NCBI GenBank assembly: GCA_027186245.1 | Contig: CP114500.1 | Span: 3,048,001 to 3,112,000 of the forward strand | Length of the DNA stretch: 64,000 nt | Origin: Coriaria nepalensis | Taxonomy: Eukaryota > Streptophyta > Magnoliopsida > Cucurbitales > Coriariaceae | Direction: 5' to 3' | Part shown: piece by piece, positions 1 to 10,081 of the stretch | Position numbering within the stretch: the first letter of the stretch is position 1 | Layout of the letters: each line of letters begins with the position of its first letter | Made by a program: the position numbers and the translations under genes | Notes under the pieces: model-generated | What the model was told of the DNA's origin: nothing | What the model saw: the letters and a program-made list of their open reading frames with translations, nothing else | Database searches by the model: none

Positions 1-143
1 GAAGACTAATTTATTCATTACATTAACCGTTTGATAATCAAGGTTTAATCATTAATTATTATATAATTAATTCAATCATTTGATACTATTCCTTCCTTCT
101 AAGCCTCTTGCAAGAACTTCCCGCTTAAACCACGTATTGATCA

Positions 144-629
144 TCAGTTAATTCTGCCAAGGAAAAAAAAAGAAAAAGAAGAAGATTAAAATAATCATTT
201 ACCCATAATTAGCTGAAAATTGATATTTTGGACATACTTCGAACAGTCAGTCGAAGGGTCAATCTCGTATGGTACGTCCACGTGGCACTTGTCCGGAAGG
301 GTAGCAGCGATTTTGATGTCAATCCCAGAAACAGTCTTGAACATCTGCTTCAAACACTGACAAGCACGTTGACGATCATCTTTACTCTTACTAGCATCCT
401 TTAGGTTCTTCACTCCCGCGCAACATTTTGATGTCGGGTCGAGCCCACTACCCCCTTTCACGTAATCTATACAGGGCGATAAAAACGTCATCACCTGCGT
501 GCACGTCAGTTCTATTGCATCGTCATCGCCTGGAATTTGATGACGCGGATGATCATCTGCTAGTACTAGTAGTATTGAGGCCGAAATGATCATCACGACC
601 GCCATTATGATTAGCTTAAAAGCAGCCAT
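144..629 (-). CDS. Non-specific lipid transfer protein (type 1-like), two exons
   Basis: Probable secreted lipid-binding protein of the nsLTP family, which carries acyl lipids in the cell wall or cuticle. Exons 629..238 and 153..144 give 133 residues. Residues 1 to about 25 are a hydrophobic signal peptide. The eight-cysteine motif follows from C43 (C-x9-C-x15-CC-x19-CxC-x23-C-x13-C), close to type 1 spacing. An acidic spacer (about 25-40) separates signal and motif. The open frame reads through to 195, but a GTATGT donor lies at 237 and a pyrimidine-rich acceptor at 154; splicing ends the protein in CSKIN, the usual LTP terminus and usual intron place. Start chosen as the only ATG ahead of the signal peptide. 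Family assignment is firm; type and lipid partner are not determinable. Confidence 0.88.
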
Positions 630-700
630 AATTAACTCCGTTGATCTTCTTTGTTTTGCTTAGTCAATTGTAATGCGCTTATAGTTAACTAAATCCGGAG

Positions 701-711
701 TGTTATATATA
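701..711 (-). promoter_or_regulatory. Probable TATA box of the lipid transfer protein gene
   Basis: A TATATAA match on the minus strand about 75-80 bases before the LTP start codon, a spacing that allows a short 5' UTR. Sequence match only; no transcript start is known. Confidence 0.45.
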
Positions 712-1440
712 CATACAGAGGAAGAGGCGCCGGTGAATAAACGGAATTTTATGCATGCATAAGATGTGATGCGGTTCAATGAATGCTTGCTTGCTTGCAT
801 GGGCCAACAAAAGGGCGGGAATACTGGCCCCCTAACTTCCCACCTACGTTTTATTACTTATCTTATAAAAAGTTATGTATTTTTATTTATTTTAGAGATT
901 TACCTATTTTTATTTTAATATTTATAAAAATATATGTAAATTTAAAAATAAATAAAATCTTATTTTATAAATTTGTCCCTCGTTTGTGCATTTTATAAAA
1001 AATTTATTCATAAATTTATTGTATTATATACTTTAACCCACTCTTAGTTTAATATTAATATCTTTTACTTTTTATTTAAAACGAAAATTTTTATCTGTTC
1101 TCATAATTTTTAATTTTCTATTCATATTCTTTTTTCTTACGGTATTCTTTTCGATAAAATTTAGGTTAAATTATCATTTTCATCCTTATACTTTATATTA
1201 ATATTCATTTTAGTCCCTAATAAATTATATTTGAGTCATTTTCGTCTTCTACTCCTCTTGCCGTTAAATACATACACATTGTGTTTAAGCTCAATTAAAT
1301 ACATTCTTGTTTAGGCTCAATTGAATATATTCTTATTTAGCTCAACTAATCTAACAATGGTGAACCTGCGTGTGTGTCTTCTTGTATGTAGCTCGAGCTA
1401 GGCTGAGCCAAACCGTAATATTCGAGTTTCGACAGTATTT
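712..1440. other. AT-rich intergenic DNA
   Basis: LTP upstream region. Long T/A-rich stretches with no conserved coding frame. The open frame at 783-998 is low complexity and looks like chance. Confidence 0.5.
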
Positions 1441-1529
1441 GTATATCTTATGAATCACTGGACATGTTAAACTAATTCCATTGAGAACATCAACGAGTAA
1501 ACACAAATATTTGTGTTTGGCAACGAGAA

Positions 1530-2453
1530 AAAGGGAGACATAAAGTGGGGGCTAGGAGATGACACAGTTAATGTAGTTAGTAGGGAATTAATTCTGAAAA
1601 GTACTCTTAAAGAGCTAGTGAAAGTGCATAACCCTAATGTGGTCTTCATTATGGAGACTAAGAATGGAAGGAGAAAAATTAGATCACGCTAATAAAACTT
1701 CTACATCTATAGATCAATCAAAAACAAACATCCAGTTTCTCAAGCTAATAAGCTTCAACATCTACATCTACATCTATTCAGTCTGGTACTTGAGAGGAAG
1801 ATTTGGAACTTACAGGTTGATCCGAAAGTGAGATCCTTCATCTGAAAGACGTGCTCAGAAGCTCTAGCTATAAAACTCTAATTGTGGAAAAGGAAGTGCA
1901 GTCCCTTACCTATCTGCTTGCTGGAAGAAGAATATGTTGAGCATGTATTGATCCTTTGTGATTGGACTAGCTATGTTTGGTTTGGGGAGAGTGTTGAGCC
2001 TGCATATTGAAAAAAGAAAGGTTATATCTTTTGCTTGTTGGATAATGGAGCTTCTAAATTCTAAAGAGTTTCATGAGGATAGCAAGTTAAGAACTTATCT
2101 GACTTACTCATGTTGGCATATTTGGAAATCCAGGTGTGAAGTCATTTTTGAAGGTCAACGCTTGAATTGTGAGATTATTATTTCTAGAATTAACTTCAGT
2201 GTAGATGATTTACTTCCCTTCTCTTGTACCTTCCCAAAATTGAATTGCCACAAGCCCTCCTCTGTTTGTTTCATTGTTCCTGTTTCTTGGATGTTATTGA
2301 TTGCTTTGGATCTTCCTTTCCCCTTAGCTCGTCAGGTGTTTTTGCGCAGGCTGGTGATGGTTTTAAACATAAGGATATTAGGTAAAGTAGCGGTTGTGTG
2401 GTGTTTAGATCTGACTTGGACGTTTAGGTGGTTTCTAGTTTGGCGATGAGGAT
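1530..2453 (+). mobile_element. Decayed LINE (L1-type) fragment: endonuclease start joined to zf-RVT/RNase H end
   Basis: Two parts of a plant L1-type ORF2 are visible. At about 1547-1680 the frame reads like the endonuclease N-terminus: WGLGDD, then LKELVKVHNPNVVFIMETK. At about 1890-2160 the frame reads like the zf-RVT/RNase H region: CLLEEEYVEHVL, CWHIWKSRCEVIFEG. The reverse transcriptase that should separate them is missing, so the copy has a large internal deletion plus several stops. It cannot encode a working element. Confidence 0.65.
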
Positions 2454-2926
2454 TGTTGGGCCATATGTGTTGGGTGAAGCCCAAAGGATGTTAGATGGGG
2501 CATGACTCGGGTTTTACCCGTGGACATGGCCAACCTGCCCAATGGGTATTTCCACACTTATGAGTACCCTCTCTCTCTCACGTGAGCTCGGGATTTCTAA
2601 TCCTTGTGGCATCACTTTCCTCTTGAACACAACAGAAAAATAGAGAGCTACTCTCTCTTCTTTATTGAGTTCTCATCTTCTCCATGGGCGATCGGTTTCT
2701 TGGTTTCCTACGTGATGTTGGTGCGATTTCACTGTTGTCTCTATACTCTCTCCATTGATTTGATTTCCGGTTTAATCTATGTTAGGTTTGAGGAGTGATT
2801 CTTCCTTTTGATTGAGATTTTGAATCTTTATTATGTAGCTGTCTTTACTATGTAAAAAGGCTAAATACTCATGCCTTATTCTTACCTCGTGTTGTACCAT
2901 CTGTGTTTATGAGATATTCCCTAACA
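2454..2926 (+). mobile_element. LTR-like sequence (copia type)
   Basis: Starts TGTTGGGCC and ends CCCTAACA, the usual TG...CA outline of a copia LTR. It holds a CT-rich promoter-like stretch near 2570-2660 and is directly followed by a copia polyprotein fragment. I see no matching target-site duplication: the flanks are aggat and cataa. The ends are therefore uncertain. The 64- and 163-codon frames across this area are not genes. Confidence 0.4.
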
Positions 2927-3091
2927 CATAAAAGGTACAACACTTACAATATGGAACCAAACTCATTTAAAGTCAGCAAAGATGTAGTGTTACATGAAAC
3001 TTCTTTTCCATTTGCTACTCAATCCACCCCAAACACAAGTTGGAGTGCTTATGGTAGTAGAAAAAGAGATTTAAAGGGAGTTTTTTTATAG
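2927..3091 (+). mobile_element. Ty1/copia polyprotein fragment (integrase-RT linker)
   Basis: The frame near 2950-3040 contains NSFKVSKDVVLHETSFPF. This matches the conserved S-R/K-DVVFHE-FPF motif that follows the integrase core in copia polyproteins. Only about 40 residues remain, with no gag or RT beside it: a relic. Confidence 0.55.
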
Positions 3092-3660
3092 CAATTTTTA
3101 ATTTTCGATTATGTTTAATTTTTAATAATAAAAATATAAGAAGACTTTCTAATAATTTTTAAGATTTAAGGAGTTTTAGTATAATTATTAAAAATTTAAA
3201 AAAGAGAGAGGTGGCGTGTCAAATGACATATTAAGTGTCATTAGACACTTAATGATTGTCTTAAAAGAAACATGCATAATGGATTAGTGTCCTAATAATG
3301 TGTCAACAAAATAAAGCCCTTCCATTTACTATAAAATAAGGCTACAACCATCGAAAGAAATTCATCAAAAAACTGAAAAAAAAAAAAAAAAAAGAGAGAA
3401 GAAAGGAGAGGGAGAGAGAGAAGAAGAGAAAAAGAAAATAAAAAAAAAAAAAGGGAAGAAGAAGGAAGAAAAAGAGAAAGAAAAGATGATTAGGGTTCCG
3501 AGCTTAATCGTTTAGTTTGAGAATTCCTTGTAAATATAATCTCACTACAATATGAATATGTCATTTGTTTGTTTGTTGTTTTGATGTTAAAGTTATTGGA
3601 ATGATTATATTTGATTTGAGGATCGTATAATTGTTATATACTATATGAATTTGATGTTAG
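3092..3660 (+). repeat. LTR-like sequence related to the insertion at 49.3-50.9 kb
   Basis: Layout is TATA-like ctataaaataag (about 3329), then a long purine-rich leader (3379-3485), then aaatataatctcactacaa. The same order (ctataaatag, purine leader, aagtatagtctcactgcaa) occurs at 49684-49950. Both look like the U3-R-U5 part of one LTR superfamily. No coding sequence and no clear ends here. Confidence 0.4.
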
Positions 3661-3759
3661 TATGATTTTGCTTAGCATACTAAAGTTAAACTAAAATTCA
3701 GTATAAACTAAAATCATGAAAACAGAGCAGGTATGAAATCCGGACAGAGCCACAAGTAC

Positions 3760-4012
3760 CTTTTCAGGAGTAACAGCAGGGAAGACGTACACCTCGCCTT
3801 CGAAAGAGAGCGTTAGCTCACTAGTCCTAGACGCCATAACCACACCTCCATGGTTAGCTATGCTCACCGAATTCATATGAGCCTCCTGGACATCATCCAT
3901 AACGTCATCACCAGTACCATCGGCACCATATTCGTACTCGTCGTCGTCAATTCGTATAGGACCTCGGACACTATCCTCGAAGGGGCACGCCTGAGGATTC
4001 GCAGCTGGTTCG
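3760..4012 (-). pseudogene. Orphan first exon of a second TIFY-CCT-GATA factor
   Basis: The minus-strand frame resembles exon 1 of ZML2/GATA28-type genes: AANPQACPFEDSVRGPI, an acidic run, HGGVV(M)ASRTSEL, then the TIFY-domain start LTLSFEGEVYVFPAVTPEK. It ends in an intact GT donor (3759) at exactly the place where the neighbouring GATA gene ends its exon 1. The start codon expected before AANPQ is gone (the codons read GAA CCA), and no CCT or GATA exon follows toward lower coordinates. It differs from the intact neighbour (FEGEVYVFPAV against [11 protein letters not shown]), so it comes from another subgroup and is not a recent tandem copy. Probably a non-coding relic. Confidence 0.75.
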
Positions 4013-4049
4013 AAAAGTGTATAAAAAGAATATCCACTTAACCTTATTG

Positions 4050-4988
4050 CACTCGGAAAAAAGTTTGCAAATTGATGTAATAAATTGAGTTTTAGGAATT
4101 AGGATAGTGAAAATGAGATAATTTTATGTTTAAAATAGATGGTGAGATCTGACTATTAAATATATTCCATATATATAATATATACACTATTTTTCTTACA
4201 TAATTTTAAGCATTTTTTAATCCATTTAATTAAAAAAAAATCAAATCATTAATATTTACTTATAATTATTAAATTAATATATAGAAAATAATATATAAAA
4301 ATATATATTAATAGAACCTATCGATACCATTAGAAAATGTTAAGAATGCATTTCGAGTTATTCTTGACCTAATCTTAAATTGACTTTTTGGTTTCTTACT
4401 TTATGTAGAAAGGGAAGCGAGGAGAATAGGACATATAGTCAGTCACTTTCAAGCATGATGAGGAAGAGAGGTTGAAAGTCAAACGGTCAACCAGGAGTCA
4501 ACGGATAATTATACAACCTTCCACTATTACCTACCCAAACATTTACAATTTTCCCAGATGTGAACTGTCGGGTTTTTTCTAGTAATTTCCCAGGTTGAAA
4601 TTATACAACCTTTCCTTTTCAAGGAAAGCTAAGGGGATTCTGGTTTAAAAGCACTAAAGCGGTGCCAAAAAACCAGATGCATAGAAGGAAAAGATTCCTT
4701 ATGACCTGAAAAGTACTAATTATGAAATAATAATACTAGAATACATACTGTGTACAGTAATTTTCTCTCCCCTTTGCCAAGGGGAACATTCCGGGCAAAA
4801 TCTGTTACTGAAAATTACGGTAACTTTTTTTCTCTCTTTTTTTTTTTGGGGGGGGGGGGGGTATTGATAAAGGTACTACTATAAACTGTACATTTGACAC
4901 AAGCTAAAGAGAATTACTAGAAAACCTACTTGAATGAGGCCAGAAAATTATCACTTAGACCTTCTAAGTAAAGAGATTTTCAGGGTTC
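4050..4988. other. Intergenic DNA with a 14-base G run
   Basis: AT-rich spacer between the GATA exon relic and the 3' end of the intact GATA gene. It contains a T-then-G homopolymer block at about 4839-4861. The part next to 4988 is probably the 3' UTR of the GATA gene. No coding signal seen. Confidence 0.5.
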
Positions 4989-7473
4989 TTAATGCTCAGC
5001 CATCAAAGTTGAGTTATCACCATTAGAGAAAGTTTTGATTTGGCTGCGGCTATGGATGGCTGTTCTGCAGCCTGAATCGTTAGCATCACCTCCAGTCTGA
5101 TTTGAGAAAACAAGTTTTAGGGAGGGTAAGATAGAATAAAAAGAAATTACATCAAAGCATATACATATATATATACACCCTGAAGGATTCTCCCCAAGAC
5201 ATAACAACCCTCGGGTGAATCCCTTGGGTGTTTGTGTAGCAACTAAACCACATCACATACCTGCTCAGATTGGGTCACAGTATTGTCCTGATTTCTCTTT
5301 GAAAGATCTCTTAATGTTCCCTGCAACAAGTCATTGAAAAAAAAATGTTGATACTGGGTGGAAGAGAGATTGTTCATGCACATAAACCTAAAAGCACCCC
5401 CATGAGAGAGAGAGTAAATATGGTGTAGCCCATCTACCAGTATTCCGCAAATCAAGTCAGAGAAAAGACTAGCGCAATCCCATAAGATTATGATTTATGA
5501 ACAAATATGATTAATCAAGTCAGTGTCCTCATTATAGGAGACTCGGTACAAGCACCAACCAGATCATTTGAATGCATAACACATAATAAGTGAAACAGAT
5601 ACTGACCCTGTTTGCCCAGAAGAGCCCACAAGCATTACAAAGGGATCTTGGACCAGATGGTCCCCGTCGCATCATTGGTGTAGCTTTTGAACTTGTGCCA
5701 CAATGAGTGCATCTATATAACCATGAAAAATATATTGTTAGTAGTGCCAAACAAACAAGAGAAATTTTGGTGAGAGAGTAATTTACTATATTATATACAA
5801 ACTAAACAAAAGAATAATGGAAACTTAGTACTTAAAAGAAGGCATGAAACTCACAAGGTTTCCGGTGGGGTATCATCCTGACCTGCCTCCTGGACGTTCT
5901 TCCATCCATATGTCCCATCAGGCTTCTTAGCAGAAGTAAATTGTCCCTTGTTACGCTGCATCCTATAGTTGGATCAAATATGGGAATAAGAAAGAGGAGA
6001 AGCGAGAAGAGGTGAAGGTTGATGCAAAATTTGAATGACAGATAAACTGCCCACACATATTATGAAAACTGTATTAGGGAAGAAATTGAAACAGAGCCAG
6101 CTTAATATCTGAGAATGTTCATGAATTTTATGATTAGAGCTGTGACTCATTTGTAGAGTCAGTCTTCATATTCGTTTTCCATGCTTCCACATGGCCATAT
6201 GTAGGAAATAAAACTCCATGAACAACATAAATACATTGCAGATTTCATATGAAAATCTGCATGGTATAAGGCCATTGGCACAGTAACTATTCTACTTCAA
6301 GCATAGTACTGGACAACCAAAGAAGGGAAAAGAACTTGCAAAGTCCTTCATACAAGTGTAAGATTCTAATAAAGATACACTTTAAGGACAATCAGAGTCG
6401 AGAAACAACCATAACATTTCTTATTAGATCTCCAAAGTCAGAAACTAAAAATTTCTTAGCCGTACTCCTCTAAACCAATCTATATACCAAGTTCTTCACA
6501 GTTAAAGACCACAGTCCCATATCAAATACTGCAAATCCAAAAGAAGAAATTCGTAATGACCCTACCTGAGAGCAACTTCTTGCCGAACGCTATATCGAAC
6601 TTTCTTATCAAAGCAACGCTCTTTTCTCTTCTGGCGAAACCTATTTAATGAGGCTGCTCTCTGTGGCTGACTACAACGTAAGGGAAGTTCCATAGGTGTC
6701 TATAGAAAGTGAAAAGATATTAAAATAGAAACAATTAAGGATATTTACTGTAGAATAACAAAAGAGTTTCATGGTTAAGAAGATACCCTCTGGTTCTGAT
6801 CTTCCCGACCTGGAGTTATCTCGCATCCTCCCAACAAAAGTAACACAGCTTGAACCTTTAAAACCGAAAGAAAAACATTTACGTTAAAATCTACCAAAAG
6901 CAGAAGAATATTCATATATACCTTAAAATCCCTTGTTGTGCTCAAGAAATTCGATAAATTTGAAAGAAAATTTGGATGATTCAGTGAAATCCTCTGGTTA
7001 ATGTTATTTTCATTTTCACAAAGTTCCCCTAAAGGCATATAGAGCTGTTTTCTAATTTACTTGCCAGTCATCCAATGATACTCAGTTCTAGAAATTGCTA
7101 GATCCAATTTCCCAAAATTTCTCAATATTCGAAGGGAAATCAAAAAGCCGCAAAGAAAAAAAAAAGGCACCTTGTCAGGAGTGACGGCGTCAAAAACATA
7201 CACTTGACCGCGAAAAGAAAGCGTCAGCTGGCTGGTACCGTCGCTGCGTTGGGAGACAATGTCAGAGCCAGCTCCGTCGGCGGAGACATAAATGGCGTCA
7301 TGACCGACATCTTCGACTCCACCGGCACCGTCTTCGAGGACGTGAGCATTGTAACCAATGAGAGCGTTACCGTCGATAGAGTCATGGCAGGCAGCGGCGG
7401 CGGAGTCGCCGCTTTTTCCGTCACCGGAGGGGATTTGATCGGAGGTATTGAGGGATTGGACGTGGCCGTACAT
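4989..7473 (-). CDS. TIFY-CCT-GATA transcription factor (ZIM/ZML, GATA24/25-like)
   Basis: Nuclear DNA-binding regulator of the plant ZIM/ZML group, whose zinc finger binds GATA-type sites. Seven exons: 7473..7171, 6855..6787, 6699..6566, 5962..5855, 5712..5607, 5320..5261, 5096..4989; 295 residues, all junctions in phase. Domains in order: TIFY (about 83-120, [12 protein letters not shown] then [10 protein letters not shown], split by intron 1); CCT (about 137-175, [28 protein letters not shown]); the linker [12 protein letters not shown]; a C-x2-C-x20-C-x2-C GATA finger (CTHC...CNAC, exon 5); a Ser/Asn-rich tail. An in-frame stop just before the first ATG supports that start. Introns 1 and 3 hold no other gene. 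The gene is divergent from the SICKLE-like gene. Family is certain; exact orthologue is not. Confidence 0.92.
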
Positions 7474-8758
7474 TTGCTGTTAAGCGTAAGAAATTCGAAG
7501 CATTAGCTAGAGAATCGGAAGGTGGAAGAATGTAAAAACCCTAGGACGGGCAAATCGTGATGAAAAGAGGAATATTTTAGGGATTTGTTGAAAGCATTCA
7601 CATTTGCTAGGGCACACAACAGTGCCGGAACAGAGAGAGTGAAGGGAGCTCGAACGAGGAGGAAGGAGATGGTTACTGTGTCGGTAAATACGAGGTAGGA
7701 CCCTTTTAGGGCATCTACCTTCTACTTTTTCTTTTTCACTTTTTCTTTTTCAATTTTCAATTTTAAAACTAATTTTCAAAATTTTTGTTCATTTTTAAAT
7801 AAAACACGATATCCATCTCCGGTTCGTTTGAGCCCGAGCCCAATACTCGACCCAAAAATAGCATTCTGCCCGATTTACAGCAAAAGGCCCGGACTAATAA
7901 CAGATCTATTTCGGCCCAGTAAGATGCTCATCTTTGTCAAGAAGCCGTTCTGTTTCCTTCGTCGAAACTGGAAACGAGAGAAAACAAGCAGGGAGGGAGA
8001 GAGAGAGAGAGAGGAGCCATGATTTTTTGGAGAAGCTGGGAGCTTGGATTATATACGCTATCGGAGAAGTCATTGTTAATAATTCTCATGGTTTCCGGTG
8101 GCTAGACGGGACATAAAGTACAGAGAGAGCTCCGGAAAGTTTGAGCGTGAAGAAGGCGACTACTGGTAAGAAGTTTCTGGCTTAGAGAGCGACGTAATGA
8201 AATTATCCTTTAGCTTAATTAATCTATATTAGGTTTTACTGAGTGTTCGTTGTGTTAATTTTATGGGGGAATGAGGAGAATTTCTTAAACTTCCCAGTTT
8301 TGATATTTAAAAACAATCAATAAAACAAATTCTGCAGTTTCAATTTCAAGCATCTTGGTTATTGATTCCTCCATTTCTCCTTATAATAATTCGGTTATGT
8401 GTCCTTCGTTAAGGAGCTGTGTAATTGAATTGGAAATCTATTGGCAAACTAGGTATCACTCTACCTTTCTATTTGTTTTCTTTTTCCATTTATTTTTTTT
8501 ATAGATATTCTCTTGATGCTAAACTCAATCTTAAGCAATCAAGCATGTGTATTATGCTCAGTGTGAATCCACCCTTTCTTTCTATCATGATTTTAGTTTG
8601 TGTTTCCAAATAAATATGTAGAAAATTTTTCTCTGTTTTCTGAGAATTGCTATGGTCTATGTTATTTGTCTGGGCGGTAAAATCATTAAACGATGTTTTA
8701 CTGCGATCAAACGGTGTTAATTTTCTGGGTTTTGAGCACCAGTGAATTAACAGATTGA
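7474..8758. promoter_or_regulatory. Shared upstream region of the divergent GATA and SICKLE-like genes
   Basis: A 1.28-kb region with divergent genes on both sides. It holds GA microsatellite sequence (7990-8013) and T-rich stretches, and probably the 5' UTR exons of both genes: a ctg|gtaaga donor-like site at about 8163 may open a 5' UTR intron on the plus side. The 60-100 codon frames here lack conserved features. Confidence 0.45.
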
Positions 8759-9748
8759 ATGGAGGAGACGGAGAAAAGAAGGGAAAGACTAAAAGCAATG
8801 CGAATGGAGGCTCAGGCTGAAGTTTCTAATGTTGATGAGACTTCTTCATCCAGTTTCCTCGCCAATCCACTAGCTGAATCAACATCCTCTACTAATTTCC
8901 TAGAGCAGGAGTTTAGTACCAGACCAAGGTTTAACTTCTATACGGACCCTTTGTCTACATTTTCTGCTAACAAGAAGAGCGGCACGATTAGTGACCAGAT
9001 TGCGTCGGATGCACCTACCTATTATAGCGGTTACCAAGGGTCACAGATTTCATCTCTGGCAGCAGGTATTGTATTATATTAACAACAAATGAGGGAAAAA
9101 AAGACAGATTATATAGATAGGTTTAAAACTGAGCTTCTTATTCATTAAGCAGGATCAATGTACCACGGAACAGCTCCTTCCCCTATACATCACAATATTT
9201 ATCATGGAGGAGGAGGTTTTGATCCATATGGAAGACCGATAGGAGGAATGGCCAGACCTTTCAATACATATGGAGGACCACCTGATAACTCTGCTAGGCC
9301 TAATTTTCCAGCCCATCCAATGTCGGGGCAGAGATTTCCCAGCCTGGCTTCTAGACAAATGGGTCGCCCCCATTTTGATGCAGGGCAAGGCAGGGCTTCC
9401 CAGTGGGTCAGCCATAGTACAAGCCCGAGTTCAGGACAAGGACGAGGATGCTGGCAAGGCAGCGGAAGGGGGCCAGGTCATCATTGTCATCAGTTGGGGC
9501 ATGGGCCTGGACCTGGGACCGGGCAGCTACTTCATAAATCTATGTTGGAAGACCCCTGGAAGTTTATGAAACCTGGTATCTGGAAGAGCTCAGGTGGTCC
9601 TTTCAATAAATATATGAATTCAAATTCTCTTGGTACTAAAATAGCTAGAGTGTCGGAATCTTCCAACCAGTCTAGCGCTCAACCAAGTCTTGCTCAGTAT
9701 CTAGTTGCCTCGTTCAAAGAAACTCTCAATGAAACACCAAATACTTGA
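8759..9748 (+). CDS. SIC: SICKLE-like Gly/Pro-rich protein
   Basis: Resembles plant SICKLE, a nuclear proline-rich protein reported in Arabidopsis to affect miRNA production and intron turnover. Exons 8759..9065 and 9153..9748 join in phase (G|GA) to give 300 residues. The N-terminus MEETEKRRERLKAMRMEA is the recognisable family signature. A Ser-rich stretch follows, then a Gly/Pro/His/Arg-rich middle (GGGGFDPYGRP, SGQGRGCWQGSGRGPG) and a conserved-looking C-terminal block (MLEDPWKFMKPGIW, SLAQYLVASFKETL). No catalytic domain. The 99-residue frame at 9270 is a shadow. Identification rests on the N-terminal motif and overall layout, so the name is probable, not certain. Confidence 0.72.
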
Positions 9749-10081
9749 ACTTTGTGAGGACTTTAATTCGAGTTTTAAATGTTCTGTAACTCTGTAGAAA
9801 GGAGCCAATTTTCTTGTTTGTAAAGATTGGAATAAGCTGTTTGAGTTGAAGTAAAATGGGTTTCACAGAGGAAACTAAAAAACCATAGTAATAAACTAAA
9901 TGGTGGTGCCTTGGACTAACTAAACTAATGGAAATTTGAAGGAAGAGACGGCTTTCATCCATTCCTGCTAGATGAATGTACTAATCCAATTTTGCACAAG
10001 GATCTTGACCAACCTACAAACCTAAACAATATTTTTTTCTTCACATAAACAGAAAATATGAAATGACAAAAGATACCAAGC
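9749..10081. other. Convergent 3' UTR space
   Basis: A 333-base gap between the convergent stops of the SICKLE-like and VIN3-like genes. It should hold both 3' ends. No coding signal. Confidence 0.55.

Noticed and set aside
195..237. Read-through C-terminus of the lipid transfer protein (144 residues)
   Set aside because: A GTATGT donor at 237 and acceptor at 154 give the family's usual intron and a CSKIN end; the read-through tail has no family match.
7204..7506. 100-codon plus-strand frame (Ala/Gly/Val-rich)
   Set aside because: Exact antisense of GATA exon 1, whose TIFY domain is well supported; a GC-rich shadow frame.
9270..9569. 99-codon plus-strand frame inside the SICKLE-like exon 2
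   Set aside because: Alternative frame of a Gly/Pro-rich coding exon; no start context or conserved motif.
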